64,000 nt of DNA from Cervus elaphus (taxonomy: Eukaryota; Chordata; Mammalia; Artiodactyla; Cervidae), in assembly GCF_910594005.1 (NCBI RefSeq), contig NC_057832.1, positions 99,645,152-99,709,151 on the forward strand. The letters are read 5' to 3'. Numbering within the stretch: the stretch's first letter is position 1; each line of letters opens with the position of its first letter. Below are positions 44,651 to 55,834 of the stretch, piece by piece. The notes below the pieces were generated by a model, which saw only the letters and a list, made by a program, of their open reading frames with translations, was not told the DNA's origin and made no database searches. Position numbers and translations under genes: made by a program.

Positions 44651-44729
44651 TAGTGCTCCCTTAGCCTTTGGTGATGATTATCACTAGAATATGATTTTTT
44701 CTTTTATAAGGAAAAAGTTTTTATTTATT

Positions 44730-44850
44730 TAAAAAACTGTCTTTTTGGGAGCAGCCTGTGGGATGTTAGTTCCCTGACCAGGGTTCGAACCTGTGTTCCC
44801 TGCATTGGAAGCACAGAGTCTTAACCACCAGACCTCTAGGGAAGTCCTGG
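44730..44850 (-). mobile_element. CHR-type tRNA-Glu SINE
   Basis: Minus-strand copy ending CTCTAGGGAAGTCC; contains TTCCCTGACCAGGGTTCGAA. Confidence 0.8.
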
Positions 44851-45177
44851 AAAAGGCTTTCTTAAAGGCAAAAAGCCTTCTAAGTTAATGTTATCAATTT
44901 GTCCTTCTTTTTTTAAGCTCTTTTAACCCAGGGTCCAAGAAATACAGTCAGGGAATTGGGTAGGCAAAATTTCTGTAGTGAGTAAAAGAAAGCTTTGCTT
45001 TTGATTGTGAACACCTTTAGGGTGAGGGAGCAACGCAGACAGTCTTTGCAGCGTTGAATTATCACAAGGGATGGATGTGCTTGAAATATTGTATGAACCT
45101 ACTTCATTAGAAATTTCTTTAACAGTGATTAGAAGCACGTCATTTCAAAGCTTAAAAATAGAATGTAGAAGAACTGT

Positions 45178-45358
45178 ACTGTTCATTGTGGTAGTCACAG
45201 CCACTTGTAGCTATTTATATTAAAATTATTTAAAACTGTCACATTTCATGTGGTCAGTAGGCACATGTGGTTAGTTAACCACATGTGGTTAGTGACTGTT
45301 ATTATTTTGGACAGTGTAAATTGAGAACATTTCCATCATTGCAGAAATTCCTATTGGA
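45178..45358. mobile_element. Old hAT-type non-autonomous element
   Basis: AGCCACTTGTAGCTATTTAT, GGACAGTG and ATTGCAGAAATTCCTATTGG resemble the widespread CAGTGCTGTCCAATAGAA-class element read on the other strand. Contains the palindrome at 45262-45287. Confidence 0.5.
45262..45287. repeat. 26-bp near-perfect palindrome / 18-bp tandem duplication
   Basis: CACATGTGGTTAGTTAACCA-CATGTG reads almost the same on both strands (centre mismatched). The ACATGTGGTTAGT unit is repeated in tandem. Confidence 0.85.
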
Positions 45359-45359
45359 C

Positions 45360-45427
45360 AATACATCAGCTCCTTCTATAGGTTCTAAAGCAGTACTGTC
45401 TAGAACCTATAGAAGAGTTGATGTATT
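45360..45427. repeat. 68-nt long-stem hairpin
   Basis: Arms 45360-45387 and 45401-45427 pair over about 26 of 27 positions, with one 1-nt bulge and one G-T wobble, around a 13-nt loop (AAGCAGTACTGTC). Size and shape are within the range of microRNA precursors, but the location at a hAT element edge suggests a transposon origin. Confidence 0.8.
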
Positions 45428-45714
45428 TTGAAGCATTTGGTAGAGTAGATTCACCTATTTAATACAGAAGGATGTTTATTCCAGTCGAAGAATTTTAATT
45501 TCAGGCATGGCTTGAAATTCACTGTGCTTTCCTTACATTTTTCCTTGGTTGTGGCGCCCTCTAGTGTTTCAGCTTTGTTTAGATCACAAGCTCCCAATAT
45601 GTGATTTATAAGCACCTTTTCTCCCAATGTAAAAATAAATCCTGTAACTTTCGCTTTGACATTTCTATGCTTTATAAAACTGTCTTTATGTGGAATAGTA
45701 ATACTAGTAATAAT

Positions 45715-45965
45715 AGGTTACACTTAACTAGCACTTATTATATACCATGTTCCATTTTAAGCCCTTTTATAAAAGTTGGTCCAAAAAAGTCGTTTAGTCC
45801 TTACAATAATTCTATGAAGTAGTTTCTATTAATCACCCTGACTGAAAGATTGTAAAACTAAGGTATAGAAGTCAAGTGGAACTTGTCTAAGGTGATAGTG
45901 GCAGAGCAAGATTTGAACTCAGTACTCTGGCTCCAGAGTTTGTACTCTTAGCCACTCTGCTATGG
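45715..45965 (-). mobile_element. MIR SINE
   Basis: Minus-strand MIR in nearly complete order: ACTAGCACTTATTATATACC, ACAATAATTCTATGAAGTAG, GGCAGAGCAAGATTTGAACT, CTCTTAGCCACTCTGCTATG. Confidence 0.85.
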
Positions 45966-48348
45966 ATGTGAGGATGAGCTTTCAAGCAGGAATGGGGTGG
46001 AATGGAGAGGACGCTTTGCTTACTCTTGGCATGCTCTTGGACTGAATTCTTTGGGCCTAGTTGTATAATAAGAAAACAAAACTCTAAATCTGCAAGCCAC
46101 ACTGGAAATTATAGTTAGTGCCTACTGTTGATTTTCAGCAGATATACATAGGTCTGTCTGTATAGTCCGTCTGCCCAAGAAGTTAGAGTGGCAGATAAAG
46201 GTCAGAGCTGCCACTCCCACCACATGTTCTTTGTCCAGACACTGGGCTCAGTATATTTATTGAATAATATGACAGATCTTTTTGTGATTGTCACTATTAT
46301 TTCCAGAAATGCCATAAAAAGGCATTTATTATTGTGATGTTGATTTTGAGGTTTGCTGGAATGTTAAACTTATTAAATACTTTATTAAAAGAGCAGGTAA
46401 GAAGGTAGACTCATAAACAGATAAAAGTTTGTGTGTTTGTATAACTCCTACTTCTCTTCCTGTCTGTACCCCCTTCTCACTTCCGTGTCCCATTTTTCTC
46501 TTCCTGAGGCATTTTATACTCTTAACTTAGCCTCTTTTTAATGATTAATCAAACTCAAGGTTTTGCATTCAGCTTCCATCAGCATATGGAAACAAACCAT
46601 AGTGGTGTCCTTATAAAAATGTCCTTCGAATCACTTAATTGATAGTATAAAAATGTCAATACATTTTATTGTATTGACTTAATATAAAATTTTGCTGCTT
46701 ATTGACACTTTTGAGTTATTTCCACAAAGGTACGTATTTTCTTCCCTTTGTATCCATCAGAACCTGTAAACCATGTGAGGTATCTCAGTGAATTTTATTC
46801 TGGAATTGCTTACACAGGCATTGGAAGACTAGAAGGGCAAAAGCAGACACTGAGTTAATCCAGGTAACACGGGAAGCAGCTACCCCGGCTCCCCTTGGGC
46901 TGGGGGAACAGACTAGAAGAACCTAAGAGTTCAGAGGGGCCCCCACACAGCTGGTAATCTCACCTCCGAGTGGGATGTCACGCAGCTGGTGCTCAGCCAA
47001 CAGGGAGAGAGGGGCACAGTTGGAGCTGGGAGATGAGGCTGTCCTTGGTCATTGGAGCAGCTCAATTAGGAATGAAAACTGCAAGGCAGTCCCTTCTCTT
47101 CACCTCTTCCCATCTTAACCTGTTGTCTCTCCTTGGTAAAACCTAACATGAAGCTGGTAAATAAACTTCACCAACCCAGCCCAGAATTGGCTAGAGAGCA
47201 TTTCAGTACAGGTATAGAGGGCTTGGAAGTTGAGAGAAGAGATGAATGGCTAGCACAGTATTATAGGAGAATTAATGGAAACTGTAATTGCCTGGGTCTA
47301 GCTTTACTAATTATAATGTGCAACCAATTACCCATAAACATTTATTAGGAAACAAATTATGATGGCTGCTTTTCATAGAGACCTTAGTACCCCGGCCCTG
47401 CCTTCCATGAACTTATAATATAGGTTTCACAAAACCGTCCACTCACTCTGAAGGCATTATGAAGTTGTGTGTTAAAGCTTGTTTTTTCACATATGTATAA
47501 AAGCAGTATGTGGACTCTTCGGTTGTTACTAATGAATATTTACAATTTTTATCCACATTGGAATGAAAAATATTATGTGATTCCAGTCATAAATTAGGCA
47601 GTTAGCCTTACTCAAGGTAAGACTTTTCTAAACTTGAACTGTGCTGTTCTCTTGATCTGAGCATGAGAAAGGCACTTGATTTTTCTAGTGATGGTTTGCT
47701 CTAGCATGTTTAATTTTTAAAGTTTCAAAATGATCAGTTTGGAAGGCTATGTTGTGGTTATTTGTTTTTAAGGTTCATTTTTCAAAGTAATATATTCCTA
47801 TGATAAAAGTTCAAATAGAAAGCTTTATAATAAAAAATCAGTGGCCTTTTGCCACACTCTTCATCTGCACCTAGTCCCACTGTTAAGAGACAGTTACTTT
47901 AACTGTTTCTGTTTATAGTTTTAACTATTTTGTTTATAGTATTATCAAACAGTATTACCTCCATAACTTTAGAAAATACACCTGTACTATGTTTTCCTGA
48001 TTTATCAAGCTTGGGGCATTTTACCTCACTCTGCTTCTTTCCTTTCCCCTGTTTCTGAGTTGCATTGTGATACTGAGATCTCTGTTCTTGCTCTGGTTCC
48101 CTCACTGTGTAAAGATAGGATTTACGCTCCCAGCCATTCCCCAACCTCTCTACCTTCTCCTGTCTCCTTACCTCTCTCAGCCTGATCTTTGCCTTTACAT
48201 TGCCAGGGTTCATAACTTTTACATTCTACTTTATGTTATATTTAATCTGCTGGATTTTTTAAGTATAGTTGGGAGTCTGAAAATGGAAAGCCAAGAAGCT
48301 ACATCATGACTATGGCTTGTTCTTTTTTTTTGTAGACCCCAGTGATGT

Positions 48349-48350
<2 letters not shown>
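45966..48350. other. Intron 1 stretch with weak signals
   Basis: About 46830-47340 is less AT-rich and reads like a very old mobile element or a unique block; I cannot name it. About 47770-47910 resembles an L1M/L2 3' region. No gene is evident. Confidence 0.4.
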
Positions 48351-48354
<4 letters not shown>

Positions 48355-48379
<25 letters not shown>

Positions 48380-48411
48380 TTTCTTCTTCCTCTGCAAGTC
48401 CTATTAACACC

Positions 48412-48449
<38 letters not shown>

Positions 48450-48477
48450 TCTTCTCTGCAAGTCCTATTAACACCCT
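48355..48477. repeat. Duplicated (TG)n compound microsatellite
   Basis: A TG run (48355-48379) plus a 34-bp spacer is followed by a second TG run (48415-48443) and a nearly identical spacer. The spacers share CTGCAAGTCCTATTAACACC. It is a two-unit minisatellite of about 64 bp. Confidence 0.92.
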
Positions 48478-49206
48478 CAGGCTGTTTGAAGGAGAATATT
48501 CCTAGGAAGGTCAAATGGATTCCTCTTTTCTTGAGCTCCATTTATTACTCAGAATTAAACCACATTTTACCTTGTTTCTATTTTCACTTTGACTTTCTTG
48601 TTGCAGTTGTTTTAAAGTTTTTCCTGCTGTGGTAAAATTTTGATCCATTATCATGTGTCCCTCAAGAATCAGATTATTATCTTTGGCTTTAGGCTTTTTT
48701 GGGAAAGGCTGTTTTGTTGAGTAAAATTTCTGTCCTAGTCATGAATTTAGATTCTGGACATGTCTATGAATTAAATTGAACCTCTCTGCTTTTCTGTCCT
48801 GGTTTTGTCTGTGGACATAGTCTTGCTCTGAGAATTTCCCCCAAGCAGTTCTAGTAGCTTTTCTTTTGATGTGATAATTCTATTGATGAGACTGAGGCTT
48901 TCTCTTACTTTTAGTTATACCTTGATTGGATTTCTCAGCCTGCTCTTCCAACTTTGTTGTGGTTTTTTTTTTTTTTTTTAATACTCTACACTTAATCTCA
49001 TTATGTGTGGATTAGACTAAATTTAACTGCCCTTGGACATTTCATCCAGATTCCAGTAGCTCCTTACATACTGTTGACTGCAACTAATAGGATGCTTCTA
49101 ACCAGAAAATCTGTTTTTCTGAGTTCTCTTCCATTATCTTTAGTCCCATGCCTACTGGTCCACAGTGGCAAAAACAGGAACTCCTCTGTCTAAAATTCCC
49201 ATTCTC
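48478..49206. other. Intron 1 stretch without recognised feature
   Basis: AT-rich with a 17-T run near 48963-48979. Confidence 0.4.
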
Positions 49207-49217
49207 CAATCCCTTAT

Positions 49218-49397
49218 GCATGTGTGCTCAGTCAGTAAGTCTGTCTGACTCTTACAACCCCCTGGACTGTAGCCAGCCAGGCTCCTCTGTCCATGGGATT
49301 TCCCAGGCGAGATACTGGAGTGGGTTGCCATTTCCTTCTCCAGGGGATCTTCCTGACCCAGGGATTGAACCCATGTCTTCTGCACAGGGAAGTTCCC
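49218..49397 (-). mobile_element. Bov-tA SINE, head-truncated
   Basis: Most of the tRNA-like head is missing or scrambled (CTTCTGCACAGGGAAGTTCC). Perfect 11-bp duplication CAATCCCTTAT at 49207-49217 and 49398-49408. Confidence 0.9.
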
Positions 49398-49854
49398 CAA
49401 TCCCTTATAGATTATATGTTAAAGAAGAACCTTCAGATGAAGTATATGTTGCACTGCAGGTGATGACCTAGGCTAAGAAACAGGCTTTAATAAAATTGCT
49501 ACCAAGTTGTGTTATTTTGAGGGGGAATGATTTTTTAAAAATGGAGTATAATTAATTGACTGAACATCACTGGTTCCAGGTAATAGACATGCCTTTTTAT
49601 TTGGATATGATGTTTAGAATCACAGGTACATGTTGTCTGTCCTTTCATCTTGCTTTTCGTATCTATTCAGAGGAATCACTATCGGGTCCATTCTCTGTTT
49701 TGTGCATTCTCATGAAATTATGTTAGAGGTGTTGGTTCCCTATAATTTCCTTATGTTAATGTTTTAGAGTCTAGTATTTGAGTTGCTGGAATTAATATAA
49801 TAAAGTCTTTTTAGATGCTTGACTCAAAATCTTGTGCATGCAGTTAAGAAAGCC

Positions 49855-50070
49855 ATGGGGCTTCCCTGGTGGCTCAGTGGTAAAGAATCTGCATGCAATG
49901 CAGGAGACTCTGGTTCTGTCCCAGGGTTGGGAAGATCCCCTGGAGGAGGGGGTGGCAACCCACTGTAGTACTCTTGCCTAGAGAATCCCATGGACAGAGG
50001 GGCCATGCAGGCTGCAGTCCATGGGGTCGCACAGAGTCAGACACGGCTGGAGCGACTAAGCAGCAGCAGC
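49855..50070 (+). mobile_element. Bov-tA SINE
   Basis: Full copy ending AGCGACTAAGCAGCAGCAGC. Perfect 9-bp duplication AAGAAAGCC at 49846-49854 and 50071-50079. Confidence 0.93.
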
Positions 50071-50094
50071 AAGAAAGCCGTATCCTCAGAGATG

Positions 50095-50400
50095 GATGTA
50101 TAGCTTAAAGACGAGGTAACTGAGGCCCAGTGCTTGAGAGGCTAGTCAGGTAATGTGTCAAGAAGGATAGAATCATGAAGACATAGGAATTCTGGCACTA
50201 ATAATAATTAATTAGTGTTGAGCTTTTATGTGTTCTTCACCATATCTGGAAAATCTCCTTTAACCCACTTCCTTTCGAGGAAAGGTACTACTTTCCTCAA
50301 AGATACTACTTTTCTTTTCTTTATCATTAAAAAAAAAATGAAAAGGTTGAAATTGAGGCTTAGAGGTTAAGTAACTTGTCCAGGAGTTCTGAATGTCTGG
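50095..50400 (-). mobile_element. MIR-like SINE fragments
   Basis: GAGGTAACTGAGGCCCAGTG and, further on, GAGGCTTAGAGGTTAAGTAA read as minus-strand MIR; possibly two copies. Confidence 0.5.
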
Positions 50401-51289
50401 TAATAGCCTGTGCTATTTTTAAATTTTCATATTATCTAATGTTTTTATCTATTAGAAGTTCCTATCCTTTCTGCTTTCCAGAGAATCTGACCTTTTGAGG
50501 ATGGAAGCTAGAATGCCTCACTCAAAATGACAGTGGGATGGGGTATGACAGTCGCCTGCAGCATGTGTATGCCAGTCATGTCGGGCTTTAGACAGCCTGT
50601 TTTGCTTACTAAATTATGAAACCGTTTAAAGCATCCTTTACAAGTATCCCACTCTGGTTCAAAGAAGTCTGAAATGGTCTTGCCTTTGCTTTTTACAGAG
50701 GGTCAGCAGACAGGTTAGTGAGGCTGAAGGATGGTGTGGGGAAAGACCTAGAAAGAGATGAGGCTCTGGGTAGGAGTGACAAGCCTGTGAAACAGACATC
50801 CCTATTGATTTATTCTGTGAACTGCTGTTCTGGAGAAAAGAACTGAAATCCATTATGCCAAGTGCATAGCGTACAAATCCTTTTGAAAAGGATTTAGATG
50901 CCATCTAATCCCAAATCATTTAAAAACAATTTTGGAGTACCCAGAATTCTAAAATGCCCTAGGCAGTTTGTCTCAGACTAGAACAGTGAAATGGATAGAA
51001 AAATAGTATTTTAATGGTATCTTCCTTTCATGTATTATGTTTAATTGCATGACTTAAATGGTGCGTTAAATTGCATTTTTAGATATGTACAAATCTGGGG
51101 GTATCTCAAATCTTCAAAATTCTATTTAGTTTCTCACCATTAAGTATGATGTTAGCTGTAGATTTTTTTTTTATCAAGTTGAGAAAGATCCCCTCTATTC
51201 ATAGTTTGCATTTCTCCCTTTTTAAGACTAACAGTCCATTGTTTGTGTGTCCACTGTTTTTTAAGGTTCAAATTCATTTTATTTTTTAA
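50401..51289. other. Intron 1 stretch without recognised feature
   Basis: No repeat or gene recognised. Confidence 0.4.
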
Positions 51290-51965
51290 TTAGTTTTGTA
51301 AGTTTATTTCTCACTGGAGGTCTGTCCACATGTTGTTACCCATTCATCTGTTGGTGGATAGTTAGTTGCGTCCACCTTTTGGCCGTTGTGAATAATGCTG
51401 CTGTGAACATCAGTGTTCAAAAAGCCCTTTCAGACCTCCTTTCAGTTCTCCCAGCATATATAGTACCCAGAAGTGTGGAATTGCTGGATCATATGGTAAT
51501 TCTTCTGAAAGTTTTTTGAGAAACTGATATGCATAGTTTGATATAAAAGGATGTTCACTTCACTGATGTTTATAGTAGCAAAAATACGGAAGCTGCCTAC
51601 CTATATATCTGCTATATATACCTATATATCTTCCTATATATACCTGCTTCCCAGGTGGCTCAGACAGTAAAGAATGTGCCTGGGAGACCTGGATTCGATC
51701 CCTGAGTCAGGAATATCCCCTGGAGAAGGAAATGGCAATCCACTCCAGTGTTCTTGCCTGAAGAATCCCATGGACAGAGGAGCCTGGTGGGCTATAGTCC
51801 ATGGGGTTGCCAAGAGCCAGATACAACTGAGTGACTAATGCTTTCACTTTCCTGTAAATCAGTAGGTGATTGGTTGCATAATTATGGCACATCAATACAG
51901 TGAAGTATTCTTCAGCTACATAGAAAGGTCTGTAGATCTGTATATTCTGACATGTCAAAATGTCC
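51290..51965. mobile_element. Head-to-head L1 fragments with a SINE inside
   Basis: 51290-51525 reads as minus L1 (CCCATTCATCTGTTGGTGGA ... GAATTGCTGGATCATATGGT). From about 51545 the text is plus L1 (GTTCACTTCACTGATGTTTA ... ATTATGGCACATCAATACAG). The plus part is split by a Bov-tA. Confidence 0.75.
51645..51851 (+). mobile_element. Bov-tA SINE
   Basis: GCTTCCCAGGTGGCTCAGAC head, with an internal ~10-bp deletion before GGAGACCTGGATTCGATC; complete tail. Confidence 0.9.
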
Positions 51966-52610
51966 AGATATCTTGTCACAGAATAATACATGTATTGTGA
52001 ACCTGTTTTTATTTTAAATCATACATATGTATGTATGCTTCAAAAACTGTTAAGGATAGTGTACTTCTCTGTATGTTAGGGCAGGGGAAAGAGGGAACAG
52101 AGCCTAAGTGCTGTCTGTAGGTGAGCAAACCTTAGTCCTGTTACTGTGTCACCTCAGGGCATGAGAAACACAGTTTTATAAGCAGAAAAACCAAGTTGAA
52201 TAATCACAGTTTGGGAAAAAAATGTTTAACTCCTATATGTGTTTGAAATACAAAGGAACTGTTAAATATTTTACTTACCGTTTTTATGTCCACAGTGTCA
52301 AATGCCAGTCACCAGGACCTTTTAAATATCTTTTTTATCATTATGGATAATACCAAAGATATTTATTGTTTTGTGACTTTAAACATAAAACTAGCACAGT
52401 GAATTTCCATCAGAATAGTTTCATGCAAGGAAAATATTCTACCATGTTTATGTCATACGGTAATGATGCTGCCCATTTCCTATGACTTGGTGTGGTGAGG
52501 TATATAGTAAAATGACAGGCTTGTTGAAGTTCCTCTTCCCTTGAGGAAAGTATTTCTTAGTTTAAGCATTGACCTGTATTACATGCTGAATCCTGTTCCT
52601 TACCTTTTTT
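51966..52610. other. Intron 1 end, without recognised repeat
   Basis: The last 650 bp before the first coding exon look unique. The exon-2 polypyrimidine tract lies at about 52590-52615. Confidence 0.45.
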
Positions 52611-52618
52611 TCCAATAG

Positions 52619-52850
52619 TGGATCTTCATGGAGGAACACGGAGTGCCCCAAACTGAACACATGGCTACCATAGAAGCTCATGCAGTGGCCCAACAAGTTC
52701 AGCAGGTCCACGTGGCCACCTACACCGAACACAGTATGCTGAGTGCTGACGAAGACTCGCCTTCTTCTCCTGAGGACACCTCATACGATGATTCAGACAT
52801 ACTTAACTCCACAGCGGCTGATGAGGTAACAGCCCATCTGGCTGCTGCAG
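52619..52850 (+). other. NRF1: NRF1 exon 2 (first coding exon, with splice sites)
   Basis: A pyrimidine-rich tract ending TTTTTTCCAATAG sets the acceptor after 52618, and the donor GTAATG follows 52850. The exon is 232 nt: 9 nt of 5' UTR (TGGATCTTC) and then 223 nt of coding sequence, so it ends in phase 1. Reading on past the donor gives a stop at 52886, so an unspliced product would be an 86-residue stub. The exon is free of repeats and lies about 44.5 kb from the CpG-island exon. Confidence 0.93.
52628..52850 (+). CDS. NRF1: NRF1 coding exon 2: N-terminal acidic/dimerisation region, residues 1-74
   Basis: NRF1 is a nuclear transcription factor that binds GC-rich palindromic sites as a dimer and activates nuclear genes for respiratory-chain subunits, mitochondrial biogenesis and many housekeeping promoters. 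This exon encodes its N terminus, starting MEEHGVPQTEHMATIEAHAV, which I recognise directly. Residues 36-56 are rich in Ser, Asp and Glu; Ser39, 44, 46, 47 and 52 sit where casein-kinase-2 phosphorylation is reported for the human protein. The known N-terminal dimerisation region covers about residues 1-78. The start codon is the first ATG after the acceptor; it has G at +4 but T at -3, a mediocre Kozak context, and the next in-frame Met is codon 12. From memory residue 7 is Thr in human NRF1, and here it is Pro. The last base is the first base of the Gly75 codon, completed in exon 3. Confidence 0.95.
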
Positions 52851-53039
52851 GTAATGTTTGGATTGGAATACCTTCATTTTTGGCTTAACTCTGGTACTGT
52901 GCTTATCTGAAAGAGCTAAGGATACAAGCACTCAGATATCTTCATATCGTATCTTCATGATTTTTTTTTAAAGCCTTGCATTTTCAACTTGTACCTGAAT
53001 TACACTGAGACTTAGGTTCTAGTCGCATATACTGTTAGT

Positions 53040-53650
53040 GATATGAACTTTGGTTTTGCTTTTTCATCCATTCCAATACTCTTTACTTTTAACTTAAAAG
53101 TTCAGTCATATTCGACTCTTTGCGACCCCTTGGACTGTAGCTCATCAGGCTCCTCTGTCCATGAGATTTCCCAGGCGAGAAGACTGGAGTGGGTTTTCAT
53201 TTCCTTCTCCAGGGGATCTCCCCCACCCAGGGATCCAACCTGGGTCTCTTGCATTGGAGGCAGATTCTTTACCAAGGATTTAGCCACCAAGAAAGACCTA
53301 CTTTTAACTCATTTAGTCCATTCACAGTAAATGTAATCACTGATACATCGCTGATACATCACACATACAGTCGCTGGTACACTGGGGTTTAAATTTATCA
53401 TGTTTACTCTATGCTTTCTCATTGTCCTGCTTGTCCTGTTTACTTTCCTTTTGATTTTTTTTTTGGAGTGATTGCAAAGTTTTTTTGTTTTTTATTTTTT
53501 CATTTTTTTCTTATTAGTTTAGAAGTTATATATATACTTGTGCTATTACTTTTGTTTCATACATACTTAATATTAATTTTCCCTCTTCTATCCAGCTTGC
53601 TTTATGTTGGTTTTTCTCTTCATGTTCTGGTTCTATTTGGATGAATGCTG
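53040..53650 (-). mobile_element. L1M-type remnant interrupted by a SINE
   Basis: TTTTAACTCATTTAGTCCAT and TACATACTTAATATTAATTT resemble minus-strand L1 ORF2. T-rich runs at 53450-53510 follow. Confidence 0.5.
53099..53299 (-). mobile_element. Bov-tA SINE
   Basis: Minus-strand copy with altered head end (TTAGCCACCAAGAAAGACC). TACTTTTAACT is repeated on both sides. Confidence 0.88.
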
Positions 53651-53858
53651 TATGTGTGTGTGTTTAGAAGTTTATTAGAATAATTTGGGATCTAGAATAA
53701 TATTATTGTCATCTAGAGAGGATTTTTGTTTGCTTCTACCAGTGCCTGGGCACTAGCAATCCTGGATCATCTTAATCCAGTTTAAGGTTTTGAGATTTTC
53801 TGGGCCCCTAAATGACTTAAAGCTGGGTGATATTTTATATCATTCTCTTTACTATTTC

Positions 53859-54520
53859 AGTTCAGTTCAGTCACTCAGTCATGTCCAACTCTTTGCGACC
53901 CCATGAACCGCAGCATGCCAAGCCTCCCTGTCCATCACCAACTCCTGGAGTCCACTCAAACCCATGTCCATTGAGTCAATGATGCCATCCAAACATCTCA
54001 TCCTCTGTCGTCCCCTTCTCATTCTGCCTTCAATCTTTCCCAGCATCGGGGTCTTTTCCAATGAGTCAGGTCTTGCATCAGATGGCCAAAGTATTGGAAT
54101 TTAGCTTCAACATCAGTCCTTCCGAAGAACACCCAGGACTGATCTCCTGTAGGATGGACTGGTTGGATCTCCTTGCAATCCAAGCGACTCTCAAGAGTCC
54201 TCTCCAACACCACAGTTCAAAAGCATCAATTCTTCTGCGCTCAGCTTTCTTTATAGTCCAACTCTCACATCCATATATGACCACTGGAAAAACCATAACC
54301 TTGACTAGACAGACTGTTGGCAAAGTAATGTCTCTGCTTTTTAATATGCTGTCTAGGTTGGTCATAACTTTCCTTCCCAGGAGTAAGTGTCTTTTAATTT
54401 CATGGCTTCAGTCACCTTCTGCAGTGATTTTGGAGCCCAGAAAAATAAAGTCAGCCACTGTTTCCACTGTTTCCTCATCTATTTGCCATGAAGTGATGGG
54501 ACTGGATGCCATGATCTTAC
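53859..54520 (-). pseudogene. BovB 3' fragment with reverse-transcriptase C terminus
   Basis: The minus strand encodes MTNLDSILKSRDITLP and YGCESWTIKKAERR, the BovB C-terminal region, followed by the 3' UTR and (TGAAC)n tail. Homology stops at about 54520; upstream domains are absent. Confidence 0.9.
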
Positions 54521-55210
54521 ACTGTACATTTAGCGCTATGTGGAAAGCTCCATGTAGACCCTGTCTGGATGGATCTAATATTGTATAAGGAACACTGACT
54601 TTGAAGATACTTAGGAAAAGATGGACAGGAAATCAATGATTAGAAATAGCCAAAGTACTACATTTTAAAAAAAAAGTATATGCTGTATTTAAGTGAAAGA
54701 AGACAGCTGCAATGAAAATAAACTTACACTGTCATTATCCAGTGTATTTTTCTGAAATAGTGAATTTAAAAATAAGATTTAGTGGCAAAATACATATAAA
54801 ATGTTTGTGAAATATATTTTGAAATTTTTATACTTCCCAGAAGAGGGCATCCTAACATAATGAATCCAAGTCAACTTCTTTCCTAGGAAGGAAGGTGTTT
54901 TTGAGATGTAGTTTTGCTATAGTACAGTACTGCATTGTCATAGTGTTAAGATTAGCAAAGAATTTTAATCTAACCCTCTTATGTGGCAGATGTGGAAACT
55001 GAGGCCCAACTGATATAAATGATTTAATCATTCAACAGTTACCGAGAAATTATTATATACTTTGTATTAGTATATATAGACACTATAAACAAGACAGGCA
55101 AGAACTTGCTCCTAAAGCCCCTTACAGACCAGTGATAGGAAGAGGGGTACATATAACCAAGTTAAATAATTTCGAAAGCACTGAGTTCTCTGAGGAATAT
55201 AATGAACTTT
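54521..55210. other. Intron 2 stretch, mostly unassigned
   Basis: A short MIR-like match (about 54965-55010, GGCAGATGTGGAAACTGAGG) is the only recognisable item. Confidence 0.4.
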
Positions 55211-55214
55211 ACTT

Positions 55215-55830
55215 AAAATGGAGAGGGAAGGGTAGCTGGTTATCCTCTTTTTCTAATCCTATTTCATTCTCTCCCTCTGCTGAAGTAACCGCTATTCTGA
55301 ATTTGATCGTCATCATTCTCTTAAATTTCTTTCATATTGCTTTGTGTGTATCTATCAGTAAACAATATTTAGCATTGTTTTTGCATAGTTTGGCTTCCCT
55401 TGCAGCTCAGCTGGTAAAGAATCCGCCTGCACTGTGGGAGACCTGGGTTCGATCCCTGGGTCGGGAAGATTCCCCTGGAGGAGGGAAGGGCTACCCACTC
55501 CAGTATTCTGGCCTTGAGAATTCCATAGAATGTATGGTCCATGGGGTCTCAGAGTCAGACACGACTGAGTGACCTTCACTTTCACTTGCATGTTTTAAAT
55601 TATATATAAATGGTATCACTCTGATATTGTTTGTCTAAAAGTGTTTATTTCATTCAGTATTATTTTTCTGAAATTTATGTATGTTGATAATATGGCTAGA
55701 TAATTTTCATTTTAACTGTTATTTAGTATCCATTCATTATCTGAATGTGTCATATATTGGGAGAACACTTAGGTTGTCTATAATCTTTTACTATTTACAG
55801 TTGCTACAAATAGAAATTATTTTGTGTGTT
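55215..55830 (-). mobile_element. L1M-type remnant interrupted by a SINE
   Basis: GCTATTCTGAATTTGATCGT and ATATAAATGGTATCACTCTG match the same old L1 class as 24610-25160, on both sides of the SINE. Confidence 0.55.
55391..55588 (+). mobile_element. Bov-tA SINE
   Basis: Plus-strand copy, GGCTTCCCTTGCAGCTCAGC to GTGACCTTCACTTTCAC. Flanks share TTGCAT(A)GTTT. Confidence 0.9.
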
Positions 55831-55834
55831 TTCT

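Larger units (their letters stand above)
8146..52618 (+). other. NRF1: NRF1 intron 1 (about 44.5 kb)
   Basis: This is the interval between the exon-1 donor GTGAGT and the exon-2 acceptor CAATAG. The first 700 bp are the CpG-rich tail of the island. The remainder is AT-rich and carries most of the retroelements listed below. I see no other gene with an intact reading frame on either strand. Confidence 0.8.

Noticed and set aside
46830..47340. Possible exon or retrogene in a less AT-rich block
   Set aside because: The longest frame (71 codons, 47133-47348) has no recognised homology and there is no A tail or flanking duplication.
48350..48450. CRISPR-like spaced direct repeats
   Set aside because: They are TG dinucleotide runs with a duplicated spacer in a mammalian intron.
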